A stretch of 64,000 nt of DNA, from positions 4,402,373-4,466,372 of the forward strand of contig NZ_KE386572.1 in NCBI RefSeq assembly GCF_000427665.1, written 5' to 3'. Positions within the stretch are counted from its first letter, which is position 1. Every line of letters begins with the position of its first letter. Origin of the DNA: Geminicoccus roseus DSM 18922 (lineage in GTDB: Bacteria > Pseudomonadota > Alphaproteobacteria > Geminicoccales > Geminicoccaceae). A model generated the notes under the pieces. That model searched no databases. It was not told the DNA's origin and saw only the letters and a program-made list of their open reading frames with translations. Both the position numbers and the translations under genes were made by a program. Positions 1 through 8,352 of this stretch are shown in pieces.

Positions 1-326
1 TGCTCGATGGCGACGCCGAAGCGCTCCAGCCGCGCCTTCCAGCGATCCAGCGCCGCCTCGGGCATGGCGAAGCAGGCATGGCCGGGCCCCTCGGCGCCAT
101 GGGCCGGCACGCTGGTGCCGGCCCGCACCGCCTCGGCGCGGAACAGCAGGAGCATCCCGTCGCCCAAGCGGAAGAACACGAAGATCCCGTCCTTGCGGCT
201 GTCCAGCTCCAGCCCCAGCACCTCGCCATAGAAGCGCTGCGCGGCGTCCAGGTCGTCGACATAGAGGACCGTCTCCAGGATCCGGTCGAGCTTCGGCTCC
301 TGGTCGCCGTGCGGCTGGCCGTCCAT
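1..326 (-). CDS. VOC (glyoxalase/bleomycin-resistance) family protein, partial
   Basis: Translating the minus strand from the ATG at 326 gives about 108 residues that run off the left edge, so the C-terminus is missing. After a short polar leader, the sequence LETVLYVDDLDAAQRFYGEV is the usual first beta-strand and helix of a vicinal-oxygen-chelate domain, followed by FFRLGDGMLLLFRAE and a GPGHACFAMPE strand. The conserved histidine in GHACF is a likely metal ligand. Such small proteins may be lyases, dioxygenases or resistance proteins; the substrate cannot be named. It lies just upstream of the FAD oxidoreductase on the same strand, with 55 bases between them. Confidence 0.75.
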   Translation of the reverse strand, partial: MDGQPHGDQEPKLDRILETVLYVDDLDAAQRFYGEVLGLELDSRKDGIFVFFRLGDGMLLLFRAEAVRAGTSVPAHGAEGPGHACFAMPEAALDRWKARLERFGVAIE

Positions 327-381
327 CGGTTGCCTCCCTTGGATGATCGCGCGTCACCCCTTCATCTAGGTCGCCCGAGCC

Positions 382-1557
382 TCAGATCACGGCCCGTTCC
401 ACCAGGGGCCGTCCTTCCGCCAGGCGCCGGGGCGAGAGGTCGCTCAAGTTCAGGCTCCGGTAGGCCCCGGTCAGCATCAGTTCGGCCAGGCCCCGTCCCA
501 CCGCCGGGGCCTGCTGGATGCCGTGCCCGGAAAAGCCGGTGGCGAGGAAGAGATTGTCCAGCCCGGGCCAGGTGCCGACCAGGCCGTTCTGGTCCACGGT
601 GTTCATCTCGTAGTAGCCGGCCCAGGAGCTGGCGACCTTCAGCCGCTCCAGGCTGGGGACGCGCCCGGCCAGAGCCGGCCACAGCTTCTCCTCGAAGGAA
701 TCGTGGGCGACCTCGAGCGGCAGGTCGTCCGGGTCGTCCTCCCCGGCCAAAGGCGACATGCCCGAAAGATAGAAGCGTCCCTCCGGGCGCAGCCAGAACC
801 CGGACGGATCGATCAGGAGCGGGCAGGGCTCCAAGGGATCGGGCGTGTCCAGCACGAACACCGAGCGGCGCCTGGCGCGCACGGGGATGTCGATGTCGAG
901 CATCGCGCCGACCTTGCCGGACCAGGGCCCGGCGGCGACCACGATTTCCTGCGCCTCGATCCGGGTGCCGTCGGCCAGGCGGACCGCCAGCACCCGCGCC
1001 CCGCTGCGCTCGAACCCGGCGGCCTCGCCGGCGACGAACCTGGCCCCGTCGGCGATTGCCCGCTTGCGGAACGCCTGGAGCAGGCCGTAGCCGTCGAACC
1101 AGCCCTCGCCGCTCAGGCCGAGCGAGGCCAGGGCGATGCCCTCGGTGGACAGCCAGGGAAAGCGCACCTGAAGCTCCGCCGGGTCCAGCAGCGCCACCTC
1201 GGCGCCCTGCGCCCGCTGCAGTTCGTGGACCTCGCGCATCGCCGGGGCGGCCGCCTCGGGTGCGAGGAACAGGTAGCCGCCGTCGCGCAGGCCGATGTCC
1301 GGCATCTCGCCGTCCACCGCGAGATGCCGGGCGGCGTCCTTCAGGAAGGCATAGCCATAGGCGCCGATCGCCATGTTGACCGGCTGGGAGAACTGCCGGC
1401 GGATCGAGGAGGCGGACAGGGCCGAGGAGGCCTGCCGGTAGGTGGCGTCGCGCTCCACCACCACGACCTCCCGCTCCGGGGCTGCCTGGCGCAGCGACGC
1501 CGCCACCGCGCAGCCCATCACACCGCCGCCGACGATCACCACCCGAGAGGTGCCCAT
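382..1557 (-). CDS. FAD-dependent oxidoreductase of the DAO/sarcosine oxidase family
   Basis: A 391-residue protein. The start at 1557 puts the dinucleotide-binding glycines (G10, G11, G12, G15 in VGGGVMG) at the extreme N-terminus, as the family requires; longer upstream frames look non-coding. The segment SALSASSIRRQFSQP and the C-terminal FATGFSGHGIQQAPAVGR type motif are typical of D-amino acid oxidase/sarcosine oxidase/FOXRED1-like flavoproteins, which oxidise secondary or tertiary amines to imines with transfer to oxygen or a quinone. It is divergent from an MttB-family methyltransferase gene, and such pairs occur in methylamine or betaine gene sets. A role in oxidative N-demethylation is inferred from that pairing. 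The substrate is unknown. Confidence 0.8.
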   Translation of the reverse strand: MGTSRVVIVGGGVMGCAVAASLRQAAPEREVVVVERDATYRQASSALSASSIRRQFSQPVNMAIGAYGYAFLKDAARHLAVDGEMPDIGLRDGGYLFLAPEAAAPAMREVHELQRAQGAEVALLDPAELQVRFPWLSTEGIALASLGLSGEGWFDGYGLLQAFRKRAIADGARFVAGEAAGFERSGARVLAVRLADGTRIEAQEIVVAAGPWSGKVGAMLDIDIPVRARRRSVFVLDTPDPLEPCPLLIDPSGFWLRPEGRFYLSGMSPLAGEDDPDDLPLEVAHDSFEEKLWPALAGRVPSLERLKVASSWAGYYEMNTVDQNGLVGTWPGLDNLFLATGFSGHGIQQAPAVGRGLAELMLTGAYRSLNLSDLSPRRLAEGRPLVERAVI

Positions 1558-1766
1558 GCCGCACTCCGCAAACCTGCATCCGGCCCGTTCCATGGGCCGC
1601 TCAGCGGTTGGTCGGCAAGTCCATCCATCGTCGCCCGGCCTTTTCTTGCGCGGTTCTTGTCGGGGTGGCTCAACTGGCTGGCGCAAGCAGGACAAGCCAA
1701 GCCCGGACGCCTGCTCTAGGCTCCGGCAGTTCGTTCGTCGTCGTCGAGGGAGGCGGGGTCGTGGTG

Positions 1767-3293
1767 ATGGTGGCTGAAGGCAGGCGGGGCGGTCGTGGAG
1801 CCAGGCGTGCCGAGCGGACGTCGATGCGGGTCACGAGCCTGCCGGCGCTCAAGCGGCAGATCCCCCTCTACGAGGTGCTGAATGCGGAGGGGCTGGAGAT
1901 GATCCACGACGCCTCCTGCCAGATCCTGGAGGAGATCGGCATCGATTTCCGCGATGCCGAGGCGCTGGCCTTGTGGAAGGAGGCCGGCGCCGACGTGCAG
2001 GGCGAGCGGGTCCACATCCCCCGCCAGCTCCTGATGGAGCTCCTGGCCAAGGTCCCGGGCGAGTTCACGCTTGCCGCCCGCAACCCCGAGAGGTCGGTCA
2101 CGGTCGGCGGCGACAGCATGATCTTCCTGCCGACCTACGGCTCGCCGTTCGTGCGGATGGAGGACGACGTCCGCCGCTATGGCACCATGGACGACCTGCA
2201 GCGCTTCCACCGCCTGGCCTATATGAGCCCGGCGATTCACAACACCGGCCTGGTGATCTGCGAGCCCACCGACATCCCGGTCTCCAAGCGCCACCTGCAC
2301 ATCGTCCGCTCGCTCATCACGAACAGTGATAAGTCCTTCATGGGCCCGGTCACCGCCCCGGAACGCGCCCAGGACGCGGTCGACATGGCCAGGATCCTGT
2401 TCGGCCAGGACTTCCTGCCGGACAACCCGGTGATGGTGTCGCTGGCCAACTGCAACTCGCCCCTGGTCTGGGACGAAACCATGCTGGGCGCGCTCAAGGT
2501 CTACGCCCGCGCCGGGCAGCCGGTGATCTGCGCGCCGTTCACGCTGGCCGGCGCCAACACCCCGGCCTCGGCCACCGCCACCGTGGCCGAGCTGAACGCC
2601 GAGGCGATCTCGGCCCTGGCCTTCTCGCAGCTGCTCCGCCCGGGCTGCCCGATGGTCTACGGCCATTTCCTGGCGGCGGTCTCGATGAAGTCCGGCGCGC
2701 CCATGGCCGGCACGTCCGAGCTGGCGCTGATGAACCTGATGATCGGCCAGCTCGCCCGCAAGTACGGGGTGCCGTTCCGCTCCTCGGGCATGCTGACCGG
2801 CTCCAAGGTCACCGACGCCCAGGCCGGCTACGAAAGCGCCTTCAACATGATGCCGATCATGCTGGCCGGGGCGAACCTGGTGATGCACACCGCCGGCTGG
2901 ACCGAGGCGGGGTTGTGCGCCTCGCTCGCCAAGTTCGCGCTGGATGCCGAGCAGATGGAGATGCTCTACAAGTTCGCCCAGGGGCCGCAGTTCGGCGACT
3001 TCGACGAGGCGATCGCCAGCATCCGGGATGTCGGCCCGGGCGGCCATTTCCTGGGCACCGAGCATACCCAGGCGAACTTCCAGAGCGCCTTCTTCATGCC
3101 CGAGCTGATGGACAACAACAGCTTCGAGCAGTGGTCGCTGGAGGGCGAGAAGTCGGCGCAGCAGCGCGGCATCGACGCGGCGATGAAGAAGCTGGCCGCG
3201 TTCGAGCCGCCGCCGATCGACCAGGGCATCGTCGAGGCCCTGGACGCGTTCATCGCGCAGCGGGAGGCGGAGCTGCCGGACACGCTGACCTGA
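1767..3293 (+). CDS. Trimethylamine methyltransferase (MttB) family protein, no pyrrolysine
   Basis: A 508-residue member of the MttB superfamily of TIM-barrel corrinoid-dependent methyltransferases. Recognisable parts are the N-terminal RRGGRGARR stretch, EGLEMIHDASCQILEEIGIDF, and long conserved barrel strands (FMGPVTAPERAQ, YGHFLAAVSMKSGAP). The reading frame has no internal amber codon, so it belongs to the non-pyrrolysine group that includes glycine betaine methyltransferase MtgB. The ATG at 1767 is chosen because it keeps the arginine/glycine-rich start common in homologues; an ATG at 1824 is possible. No corrinoid protein or reductive activase is visible nearby. The divergent FAD oxidoreductase is the likely functional partner. 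The methylated substrate is unknown. Confidence 0.8.
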   Translation: MVAEGRRGGRGARRAERTSMRVTSLPALKRQIPLYEVLNAEGLEMIHDASCQILEEIGIDFRDAEALALWKEAGADVQGERVHIPRQLLMELLAKVPGEFTLAARNPERSVTVGGDSMIFLPTYGSPFVRMEDDVRRYGTMDDLQRFHRLAYMSPAIHNTGLVICEPTDIPVSKRHLHIVRSLITNSDKSFMGPVTAPERAQDAVDMARILFGQDFLPDNPVMVSLANCNSPLVWDETMLGALKVYARAGQPVICAPFTLAGANTPASATATVAELNAEAISALAFSQLLRPGCPMVYGHFLAAVSMKSGAPMAGTSELALMNLMIGQLARKYGVPFRSSGMLTGSKVTDAQAGYESAFNMMPIMLAGANLVMHTAGWTEAGLCASLAKFALDAEQMEMLYKFAQGPQFGDFDEAIASIRDVGPGGHFLGTEHTQANFQSAFFMPELMDNNSFEQWSLEGEKSAQQRGIDAAMKKLAAFEPPPIDQGIVEALDAFIAQREAELPDTLT

Positions 3294-4548
3294 TAGGCGC
3301 GCTCACCGCGCCGCTGCGCATGAGCGTCGGCCAGACGAGCACGCAGGCCAGCACCGCCAGCAGGCCCACCGAGGCCACCAGCACCACCGCGGCGCTGGCG
3401 CCAAGCCAGCTGGCCGCCAGGCCGAACTGCAGGAAGCCGAACGGGGCGAGGCCCATGGCCCCCACCAGGATGCCCAGCGCCCGGCCGCGCAGCAGCGGGT
3501 CGGCGCCCTGCAGCATCAGCACGATCTGCATGGTGTTGAACCCGGCCATGCCCACCCCGGCCATGATCAGGAACAGGGCGGCCACCAGCGGCGAGGTCGA
3601 CAGGCCGAACAGCACCACCGCCACCAGGAACAGGAGCGTGCCCAGGCTGTAGATCCGCCGGAACCAGCCGGGCGGGGCGGCCACGGTGATGAAGATCGAG
3701 GCCACGAACGCGCCGATCCCCTCGGTCGCGACCAGGAGCCCGGTGCCGACCGGGCCCAGCCCCATCACCTCATGCGCGATCACCGGGACCAGCGAGACAT
3801 AGGGAAAGCCCCAGAGATTGATCGCGGCGGTGACCACCACCGTGCCGATCAGCACCGGCGTGGCGCGGACATGGCGCCAGCCCTCCTGCAAGGGCGCCAG
3901 GATCCGCACCGGCCCGGCCGCCTTGGGCACGGACGGGCCCGGCGGGCGCAGCCCGAGGATCGCGAGTAGCGCCAGCCCGTGCAGGACCAGGCCCGCCAGG
4001 AGCACCCCGGAAAAGCCCAAGAGCGCCACCAGCGCGCCGCCCACCGCCGGGCCCACCATCCGGGTGACGTTGGCGGTGAGCAGTTCCAGCCCCATGCTGA
4101 CGCCCACCCGCTCCATGCCGGCGATCTCGGCCAGCAGGCCCCGCCGCATCGGCAGTTCCGCCGACCAGAACAGCCCGCCCACCACCGACAGGAGGAAGGC
4201 CACCGGCAGGTGCGGCTCCCCGTCCAGGCTCCACCAGGCGCCCAGCCCGTAGCAGGCGCAGACCAGCACCAGGCTCGCCGCCAGCATGCGCTGGCGGTCG
4301 ACCCGGTCGGCCAGGGTGCCGGCGACGCTGCCGAAGAACAGGAGCGGCAGCATCCGGGTGAACAGGATCGCGGTCACCGCGAGCGGCGAGGCGGTCCATT
4401 CCAGCACCAGCACCCCGAACGCCAGGATGTCCAGCCAGCGCCCGCACTGGATGACGGCGCCGGCCGCCCACAGGCGCCGCACCGCCGGGTCGCGCAGCAG
4501 TTCCGCCACGGCCCTGGGCCCCAGCCGGGCCCGTTCACCTTCAACCAC
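3250..4548 (-). CDS. MFS transporter, EntS-like (MFS_3) exporter family
   Basis: A 432-residue integral membrane protein with about twelve hydrophobic segments. The loop sequence GTLADRVDRQRMLAAS between helices 2 and 3 matches the major facilitator signature. The order PLLFFGSVAGTLADR and the central MRRGLLAEIAG region resemble the EntS/MFS_3 group of drug and siderophore exporters. The predicted start is a GTG at 4548. Its 3' end overlaps the 3' end of the convergent methyltransferase gene by 44 bases. The substrate is unknown; a link to the neighbouring methylamine-type genes is only positional. Confidence 0.8.
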   Translation of the reverse strand: MVEGERARLGPRAVAELLRDPAVRRLWAAGAVIQCGRWLDILAFGVLVLEWTASPLAVTAILFTRMLPLLFFGSVAGTLADRVDRQRMLAASLVLVCACYGLGAWWSLDGEPHLPVAFLLSVVGGLFWSAELPMRRGLLAEIAGMERVGVSMGLELLTANVTRMVGPAVGGALVALLGFSGVLLAGLVLHGLALLAILGLRPPGPSVPKAAGPVRILAPLQEGWRHVRATPVLIGTVVVTAAINLWGFPYVSLVPVIAHEVMGLGPVGTGLLVATEGIGAFVASIFITVAAPPGWFRRIYSLGTLLFLVAVVLFGLSTSPLVAALFLIMAGVGMAGFNTMQIVLMLQGADPLLRGRALGILVGAMGLAPFGFLQFGLAASWLGASAAVVLVASVGLLAVLACVLVWPTLMRSGAVSAPIRSACPAAPPPAAR

Positions 4549-4701
4549 GTTTCGTCGACGCCTCCGAGATCGGATGCGTCGCTACCGCTTCGCGGGCCGC
4601 GGGGGAAGGAGCTATGGGCCGGGCGAGGGAGGCAGCGCAGGCCAGATCGGTCGTGGCAGGTCAGGCGTGCTCCCGTTCCACCACAACCGACCGGCCGCCG
4701 C

Positions 4702-5736
4702 TCAGCCGAACGAGCGTTCGACCTCCGCCAGCGTCTTCTGGATCGAGCCGGCGAACTTTTCCATCACTGCGGGGATGGTGGAATCCGGGCCTTCCCAGTT
4801 GACCACGAAGCAGAACGTCACCGGTGTCTTCGGCTGACCGCGGCGGGCCGGCGGCAGGATCATCTGCCCAGGCACGCACAGCGCATGGAAGTTGTTCCAG
4901 TCGATGCTGCCGCCCTTGGCGTAGGCGGCGAGGTCGGGCGGAACGACCAGGGCGATCGCATCGGCCATCGCCTGGATCCGCTTGAACTCGGTCAGGGTGG
5001 TAGCCTGCTGGAAATAGCGGCCCTTGAGCGCCTTCGTGTAGTAGGAGACGAACTCGTTGCAGGTGCTGAGCATGCTCTCGACCGGGTTGATCGGGTCGCG
5101 CGGCTCGCCGAACAGTTGGCCCGCCTCGATCAACTCCATGCCCTTCCAGCCTTTGTCGACCCCGGCCGGGGCGCCGGCCAGGTAGGAGAACAGCCGCCGG
5201 GTCGAATCCGGGATCACGGTGTTGCGCAGCCCGATCGAGCGGATCATCGCGCGCACCCGGTCCGGCCCGACCTGGGCAAGCGCCGCGTCGGTGGCGGTGT
5301 TGTCGCTGTGGCTGATCATCGCCTCCAGCACCGAGCGGGCCGTGGTCGTTCCGGTCATGTTGACCATCACGGTGCTGCTCAGGCTCCGCACGCTGTCGTC
5401 GATGGTGATCTGTGCGGATTCGTCCAGCCGGCCTTCCTCCACGTCCTGCAGGTATTTCAGCAGGATGAAGGTCTTCACCGCGCTGCCGACGAAGCGGACC
5501 TGGCTGCCCTTGTAGGAGGTGCGGAAGATCTTGCCGTGATCGCCGACATCGATCTGGTAGCTCTTGCCGCCCGGCAGTTCCAGGAACTGCCGCAGCCCGG
5601 CCAGGATGCCCGGGTGGTCGGTCAGCGCGGCGGCCGCGCTGCCGCTGGTGAGCATATCGCCGGCGGTGATGCCGCCGGCCGCCAGCGCCACGCCGGGCAG
5701 CGCCGAAAACAAGGTCTTGCGCCTGCTGAAATCCAT
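4702..5736 (-). CDS. Tat-exported serine hydrolase of the class A beta-lactamase fold
   Basis: A 344-residue protein starting at the ATG at 5736. The N-terminus SRRKTLF followed by a short hydrophobic stretch is a twin-arginine signal. The mature part carries the three serine beta-lactamase signatures: SAVK (S85, K88) as the nucleophile motif, SDN (144-146), and KGG (274-276) in place of the usual KTG. It therefore has an acyl-enzyme active site of the class A/DD-peptidase type. No clear omega-loop ExxLN glutamate could be placed, so efficient deacylation of beta-lactams is uncertain; a peptidoglycan or other esterase/peptidase role is equally possible. It stands alone between an MFS gene and a cyclase gene. 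Confidence 0.72.
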   Translation of the reverse strand: MDFSRRKTLFSALPGVALAAGGITAGDMLTSGSAAAALTDHPGILAGLRQFLELPGGKSYQIDVGDHGKIFRTSYKGSQVRFVGSAVKTFILLKYLQDVEEGRLDESAQITIDDSVRSLSSTVMVNMTGTTTARSVLEAMISHSDNTATDAALAQVGPDRVRAMIRSIGLRNTVIPDSTRRLFSYLAGAPAGVDKGWKGMELIEAGQLFGEPRDPINPVESMLSTCNEFVSYYTKALKGRYFQQATTLTEFKRIQAMADAIALVVPPDLAAYAKGGSIDWNNFHALCVPGQMILPPARRGQPKTPVTFCFVVNWEGPDSTIPAVMEKFAGSIQKTLAEVERSFG

Positions 5737-6082
5737 GGTCGTTCCCGATCCTGATCCGCGCTTGTGGCGTCGCGTTCCGCCCGATCCCGGGTTGATCCGG
5801 GGCTGTCCGGATAGGGATCGCAATAAGCCCGGCATTAGCAGCGGATCGCACCCAGATGTAAACGTTGATCATCATCGTCCTCATCTGGACAGGACGGCGA
5901 GACATCTCGCGGATGCACGGCATCGCGGCCCGGTCACATCCGGCCGCCGCGGCAGACCTTGTGCGGGTGCGCGACAACCCGGAAAACCCGCTTCGGACGC
6001 CGCCCAGGGATCATCTTGCCTTGGTTGGTGATTGCGCGCAGGATTCAGGCGGGCAAACGGCCTGGGACGCGGGCTGGCCGCG
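5737..6082. other. Intergenic region without a recognisable gene
   Basis: About 346 bases between the divergently read serine hydrolase and nucleotide cyclase genes, so it should hold both promoters. I see a loose 7-base inverted repeat (CCAGATG near 5850 with CATCTGG near 5882) but no clear promoter, RNA gene or small reading frame with a ribosome binding site. Confidence 0.4.
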
Positions 6083-6856
6083 ATGACCATGCGGGCCTTG
6101 GCCACTGGAACAGCACTTCCGATGACGACGCAGCGGGCGAGGATCTGCAAGGGCTGCTGGCAGCAGATGCGGGTGCCGGTGCCGCTGCACGGGGTTCTTT
6201 CGCTGCCGTTCCGCATGGTGGGGATCCGGCCGAGCCGGATGAACCCCAACACCTGCACGATCTGCGAGCTGATGTTCACGCGGGTCATGCGCGCCCGCAA
6301 GATCTCCATCGACGCGACCGTGCTGTTCGCCGACCTGCGCGGCTACACGACCCTGTCCCAGTCGCTGCCCGACGATGCCGTCTCCGGCCTGCTCGACACG
6401 TTCTACGACGAGTGCGCCAGCGCCATCTGGGACTTCGACGGGCTGCTCAACAAGACCATCGGCGACGCGATCATGGCGATCTTCAACTTCCCGATCCAGC
6501 AGCCCGACCATGTTCGCCAGGCGGTGCTGGCGGCGCGCGAGATCCATCGGCGCTGCCACGCCAGGCGCGCGGACCTGGTGCGGGCGTTCGGGTCGCAGGG
6601 GGATCAGCTTGGGGTCGGGATCGGCATTGCCACGGGCCAGGTCAGCTTTGGCGAATTCGGCCGCTCCCATCGCGATCTCACCGCGATCGGCACGGTGGTG
6701 AACACCGCCTCGCGGGTGCAGTCGGTGGCCGGGGCCGGGCAGATCCTGGTGACCCGGGCAGTGCGCGACGGCGCCGGGCCGGAACTGGCGGAGCGGGAGG
6801 CGCGGGCCTACCAGCTCAAGGGATTCGAGACGCCGGTCGAGCTTTTCGCGGCCTGA
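6083..6856 (+). CDS. Class III adenylate/guanylate cyclase with N-terminal double-CxxC module
   Basis: A 257-residue soluble protein if started at the ATG at 6083; ATGs at 6089 and 6122 are alternatives. The C-terminal two thirds is a class III nucleotide cyclase domain: FADLRGYT carries the first metal aspartate (D84), GDAIMAIF the second (D128), and VNTASRVQ the transition-state Asn/Arg pair, so it should be active. The N-terminal part has CKGC (C22, C25) and, about 33 residues later, CTIC (C58, C61), which could bind zinc or an Fe-S cluster and act as a sensor. The product nucleotide cannot be read from the sequence. A CRP-like site lies downstream at 9272-9289. Confidence 0.8.
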   Translation: MTMRALATGTALPMTTQRARICKGCWQQMRVPVPLHGVLSLPFRMVGIRPSRMNPNTCTICELMFTRVMRARKISIDATVLFADLRGYTTLSQSLPDDAVSGLLDTFYDECASAIWDFDGLLNKTIGDAIMAIFNFPIQQPDHVRQAVLAAREIHRRCHARRADLVRAFGSQGDQLGVGIGIATGQVSFGEFGRSHRDLTAIGTVVNTASRVQSVAGAGQILVTRAVRDGAGPELAEREARAYQLKGFETPVELFAA

Positions 6857-6989
6857 CCGGCTTGCGCTGGAGGGCGGCCCAGGCACCCGCAGGCAGCTGG
6901 ACCAGGACCCTCCAGGCAAGTGAGCAATCCGGGCTACGGGGCTTGGCGGCTCGGGTCCTTTCTCGGAAATGCTCGACCCGCCGGGCCGC

Positions 6990-7514
6990 TCAACCCTTCG
7001 CGGCTTTCCCGGCTGCCTCGCCGCTGCCCTTGGGATTGGCGATCTGCTCGGCGACCTGCGAGAGCAGGTCGTCGGTCCTCTTCTCCTCCTCCAGGGTCTC
7101 GTCCAGGAGCTTGGCGGCGTCCTGCAGACCCAGCTGGGTCGCCCAGGACTTCAGGGTGCCGTAGCGCGCGATCTCGTAGTGCTCGAGCGCCTGGGCGCAG
7201 CCGATCAGGACGGCATCGCCGGCGGGCCCGCTGCCGAACTCCTCCAGGTCGTCGTCCATCTCGGCGGTCAGGCCCTGGGCGGCCTCGCAGGTCTTGCCGC
7301 GGGCCGGCTTGCCCAGGATCTCGAAGATCTGGGTCAGGCGCTCGACCTGGTTGCTGCTCTCCTCGCGATGCAGCTCGAACAGCTTTCTCAGTTCGTCCGC
7401 CTGCGCGCTCTTGGCCGCCTTGCCCAGCGCGCGCACCGATTGCTTCTCCGCGTAGAAGACGTCCTTCAGCGTCTCGTGGAAGGCGTCCTCGAGGGTCTTT
7501 TCTTTGGCTGCCAT
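6990..7514 (-). CDS. Ferritin-like DUF892 (YciE/YciF) protein
   Basis: A 174-residue helical protein of the DUF892 family, which has a four-helix ferritin-like fold and is induced by stress in other bacteria. The pattern LEDAFHETLKDVFYAEKQ in helix 1, ELHREESSNQVERL in helix 2 and ALEHYEIARYGTL in helix 3 supplies the Glu/His residues expected for a di-iron site. The alanine/lysine-rich C-terminal tail is probably disordered. It follows a second ferritin-like gene on the same strand after a 46-base gap, so the two are likely co-transcribed. Confidence 0.85.
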   Translation of the reverse strand: MAAKEKTLEDAFHETLKDVFYAEKQSVRALGKAAKSAQADELRKLFELHREESSNQVERLTQIFEILGKPARGKTCEAAQGLTAEMDDDLEEFGSGPAGDAVLIGCAQALEHYEIARYGTLKSWATQLGLQDAAKLLDETLEEEKRTDDLLSQVAEQIANPKGSGEAAGKAAKG

Positions 7515-7560
7515 CGGGTTGGCTCTCCGAATAGGTGGGAAGGGGCCGTTCGGTCGGCCG

Positions 7561-8076
7561 TCAGTGGCTGGCCTGGGCGCCGGCGCCGGAAAGCTGCAGG
7601 TAGCGCTCGGTGACAGCCGGGAGGTGCTGGTCCAGCCAGGCGGCCATGGCCTCCTCCTCGCTCAACGACGCCTCCAGCAGCGGAATCGCGCTCTGGAAGC
7701 CGCCCTTCTTGGCCATGGCGATCAGCGAGCGGTAGCTGGCCGCCTCGTAGTTCTCGAACGCGAAGTTGGCGAACGAGTTCTTCAGGATCTCGTCGCCGGC
7801 CACGCTGTGCGTCAGGGACGCCATGCTGCCCATGAAGGATGCGCCCATGTCCTTCATGGCGGAGGGCGATTCGTCGAGCGATTCCAGGACGGTTCTCAGC
7901 CGGTCGATCTGGCCGTTGGTTTCCTCGACATGCGCCTGCAGCCGCGCTGCGACGTCGGGATAGCTCTCCAGGCGCTCCAGTTGGCGGTTCATGATCGACA
8001 GGGCCTGGTTCTCCAGCGCATGCGCATTGCGCAGGCCGGTGATGAAGATCGAGCGGATATGAGGAGCCGAATCCAT
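7561..8076 (-). CDS. Second ferritin-like DUF892-type protein
   Basis: A 171-residue helical protein. The start at 8076 follows a good AGGAG ribosome binding site; the open frame extends further upstream but looks non-coding. Helix 1 (IFITGLRNAHALENQAL), helix 2 (HVEETNGQIDRLRTVLESL) and helix 3 (FAFENYEAASYRSLIAMAK) reproduce the DUF892 layout with Glu/His positions suited to metal binding. It is the promoter-proximal gene of the ferritin-like pair, and an EcfG-type promoter lies 36 bases upstream of its start. The divergent neighbour encodes manganese catalase. The group is probably a general-stress peroxide and iron defence unit. Confidence 0.8.
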   Translation of the reverse strand: MDSAPHIRSIFITGLRNAHALENQALSIMNRQLERLESYPDVAARLQAHVEETNGQIDRLRTVLESLDESPSAMKDMGASFMGSMASLTHSVAGDEILKNSFANFAFENYEAASYRSLIAMAKKGGFQSAIPLLEASLSEEEAMAAWLDQHLPAVTERYLQLSGAGAQASH

Positions 8077-8111
8077 GGCGTTCTCCTGATCTGCCGATGT
8101 TGTGACGCCAG

Positions 8112-8137
8112 AAGGAGCCTGGAAGATGACCGGTTCC
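8112..8137 (-). promoter_or_regulatory. Candidate sigma-EcfG promoter for the ferritin-like pair
   Basis: On the minus strand, GGAAC (8137-8133) is followed after 17 bases by CCTT (8115-8112). The alphaproteobacterial general stress sigma factor recognises GGAAC-N16/17-CGTT, so the -35 element matches fully and the -10 element in three of four bases. It sits 36 bases upstream of the ATG at 8076. Confidence 0.45.
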
Positions 8138-8272
8138 ATCATCTTCGGCGAAAACCGAGTAAACAAATTTTAATTACTCTAAATCGAATGTGCAGCAGCC
8201 GAACTGTGCAAGCCGTTTCTACAGGCGACGTTCCCTGACCGGCATGAATGTCCGATTTTGCTTGATTGGACT

Positions 8273-8297
8273 GGAACCCGTTCTGGGGGGGCGGGTT
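8273..8297 (+). promoter_or_regulatory. Candidate sigma-EcfG promoter for manganese catalase
   Basis: GGAAC (8273-8277), a 16-base spacer and GGTT (8294-8297) match the GGAAC-N16/17-CGTT consensus in eight of nine positions. The motif lies 56 bases before the catalase start at 8353. A second EcfG-like promoter points the other way 136 bases to the left. Confidence 0.45.
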
Positions 8298-8352
8298 ACG
8301 GGGCAGCACGCTGCGGATGTACGTGCGTGTGCCCTGCAAGAGGATGACCCCC

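Noticed and set aside
78-1719. Long plus-strand frames over the left-end oxidoreductase gene
   Set aside because: They are Arg/Pro/Gly-rich with no domain; the minus-strand flavoprotein has clear motifs.
1767-3293. Pyrrolysine-containing trimethylamine methyltransferase
   Set aside because: The reading frame is continuous, with no in-frame amber codon, and no pyl genes are in the window.
4707-4720. CGAACG-AG-CGTTCG palindrome
   Set aside because: It lies inside the coding end of the serine hydrolase gene and is short enough to occur by chance.
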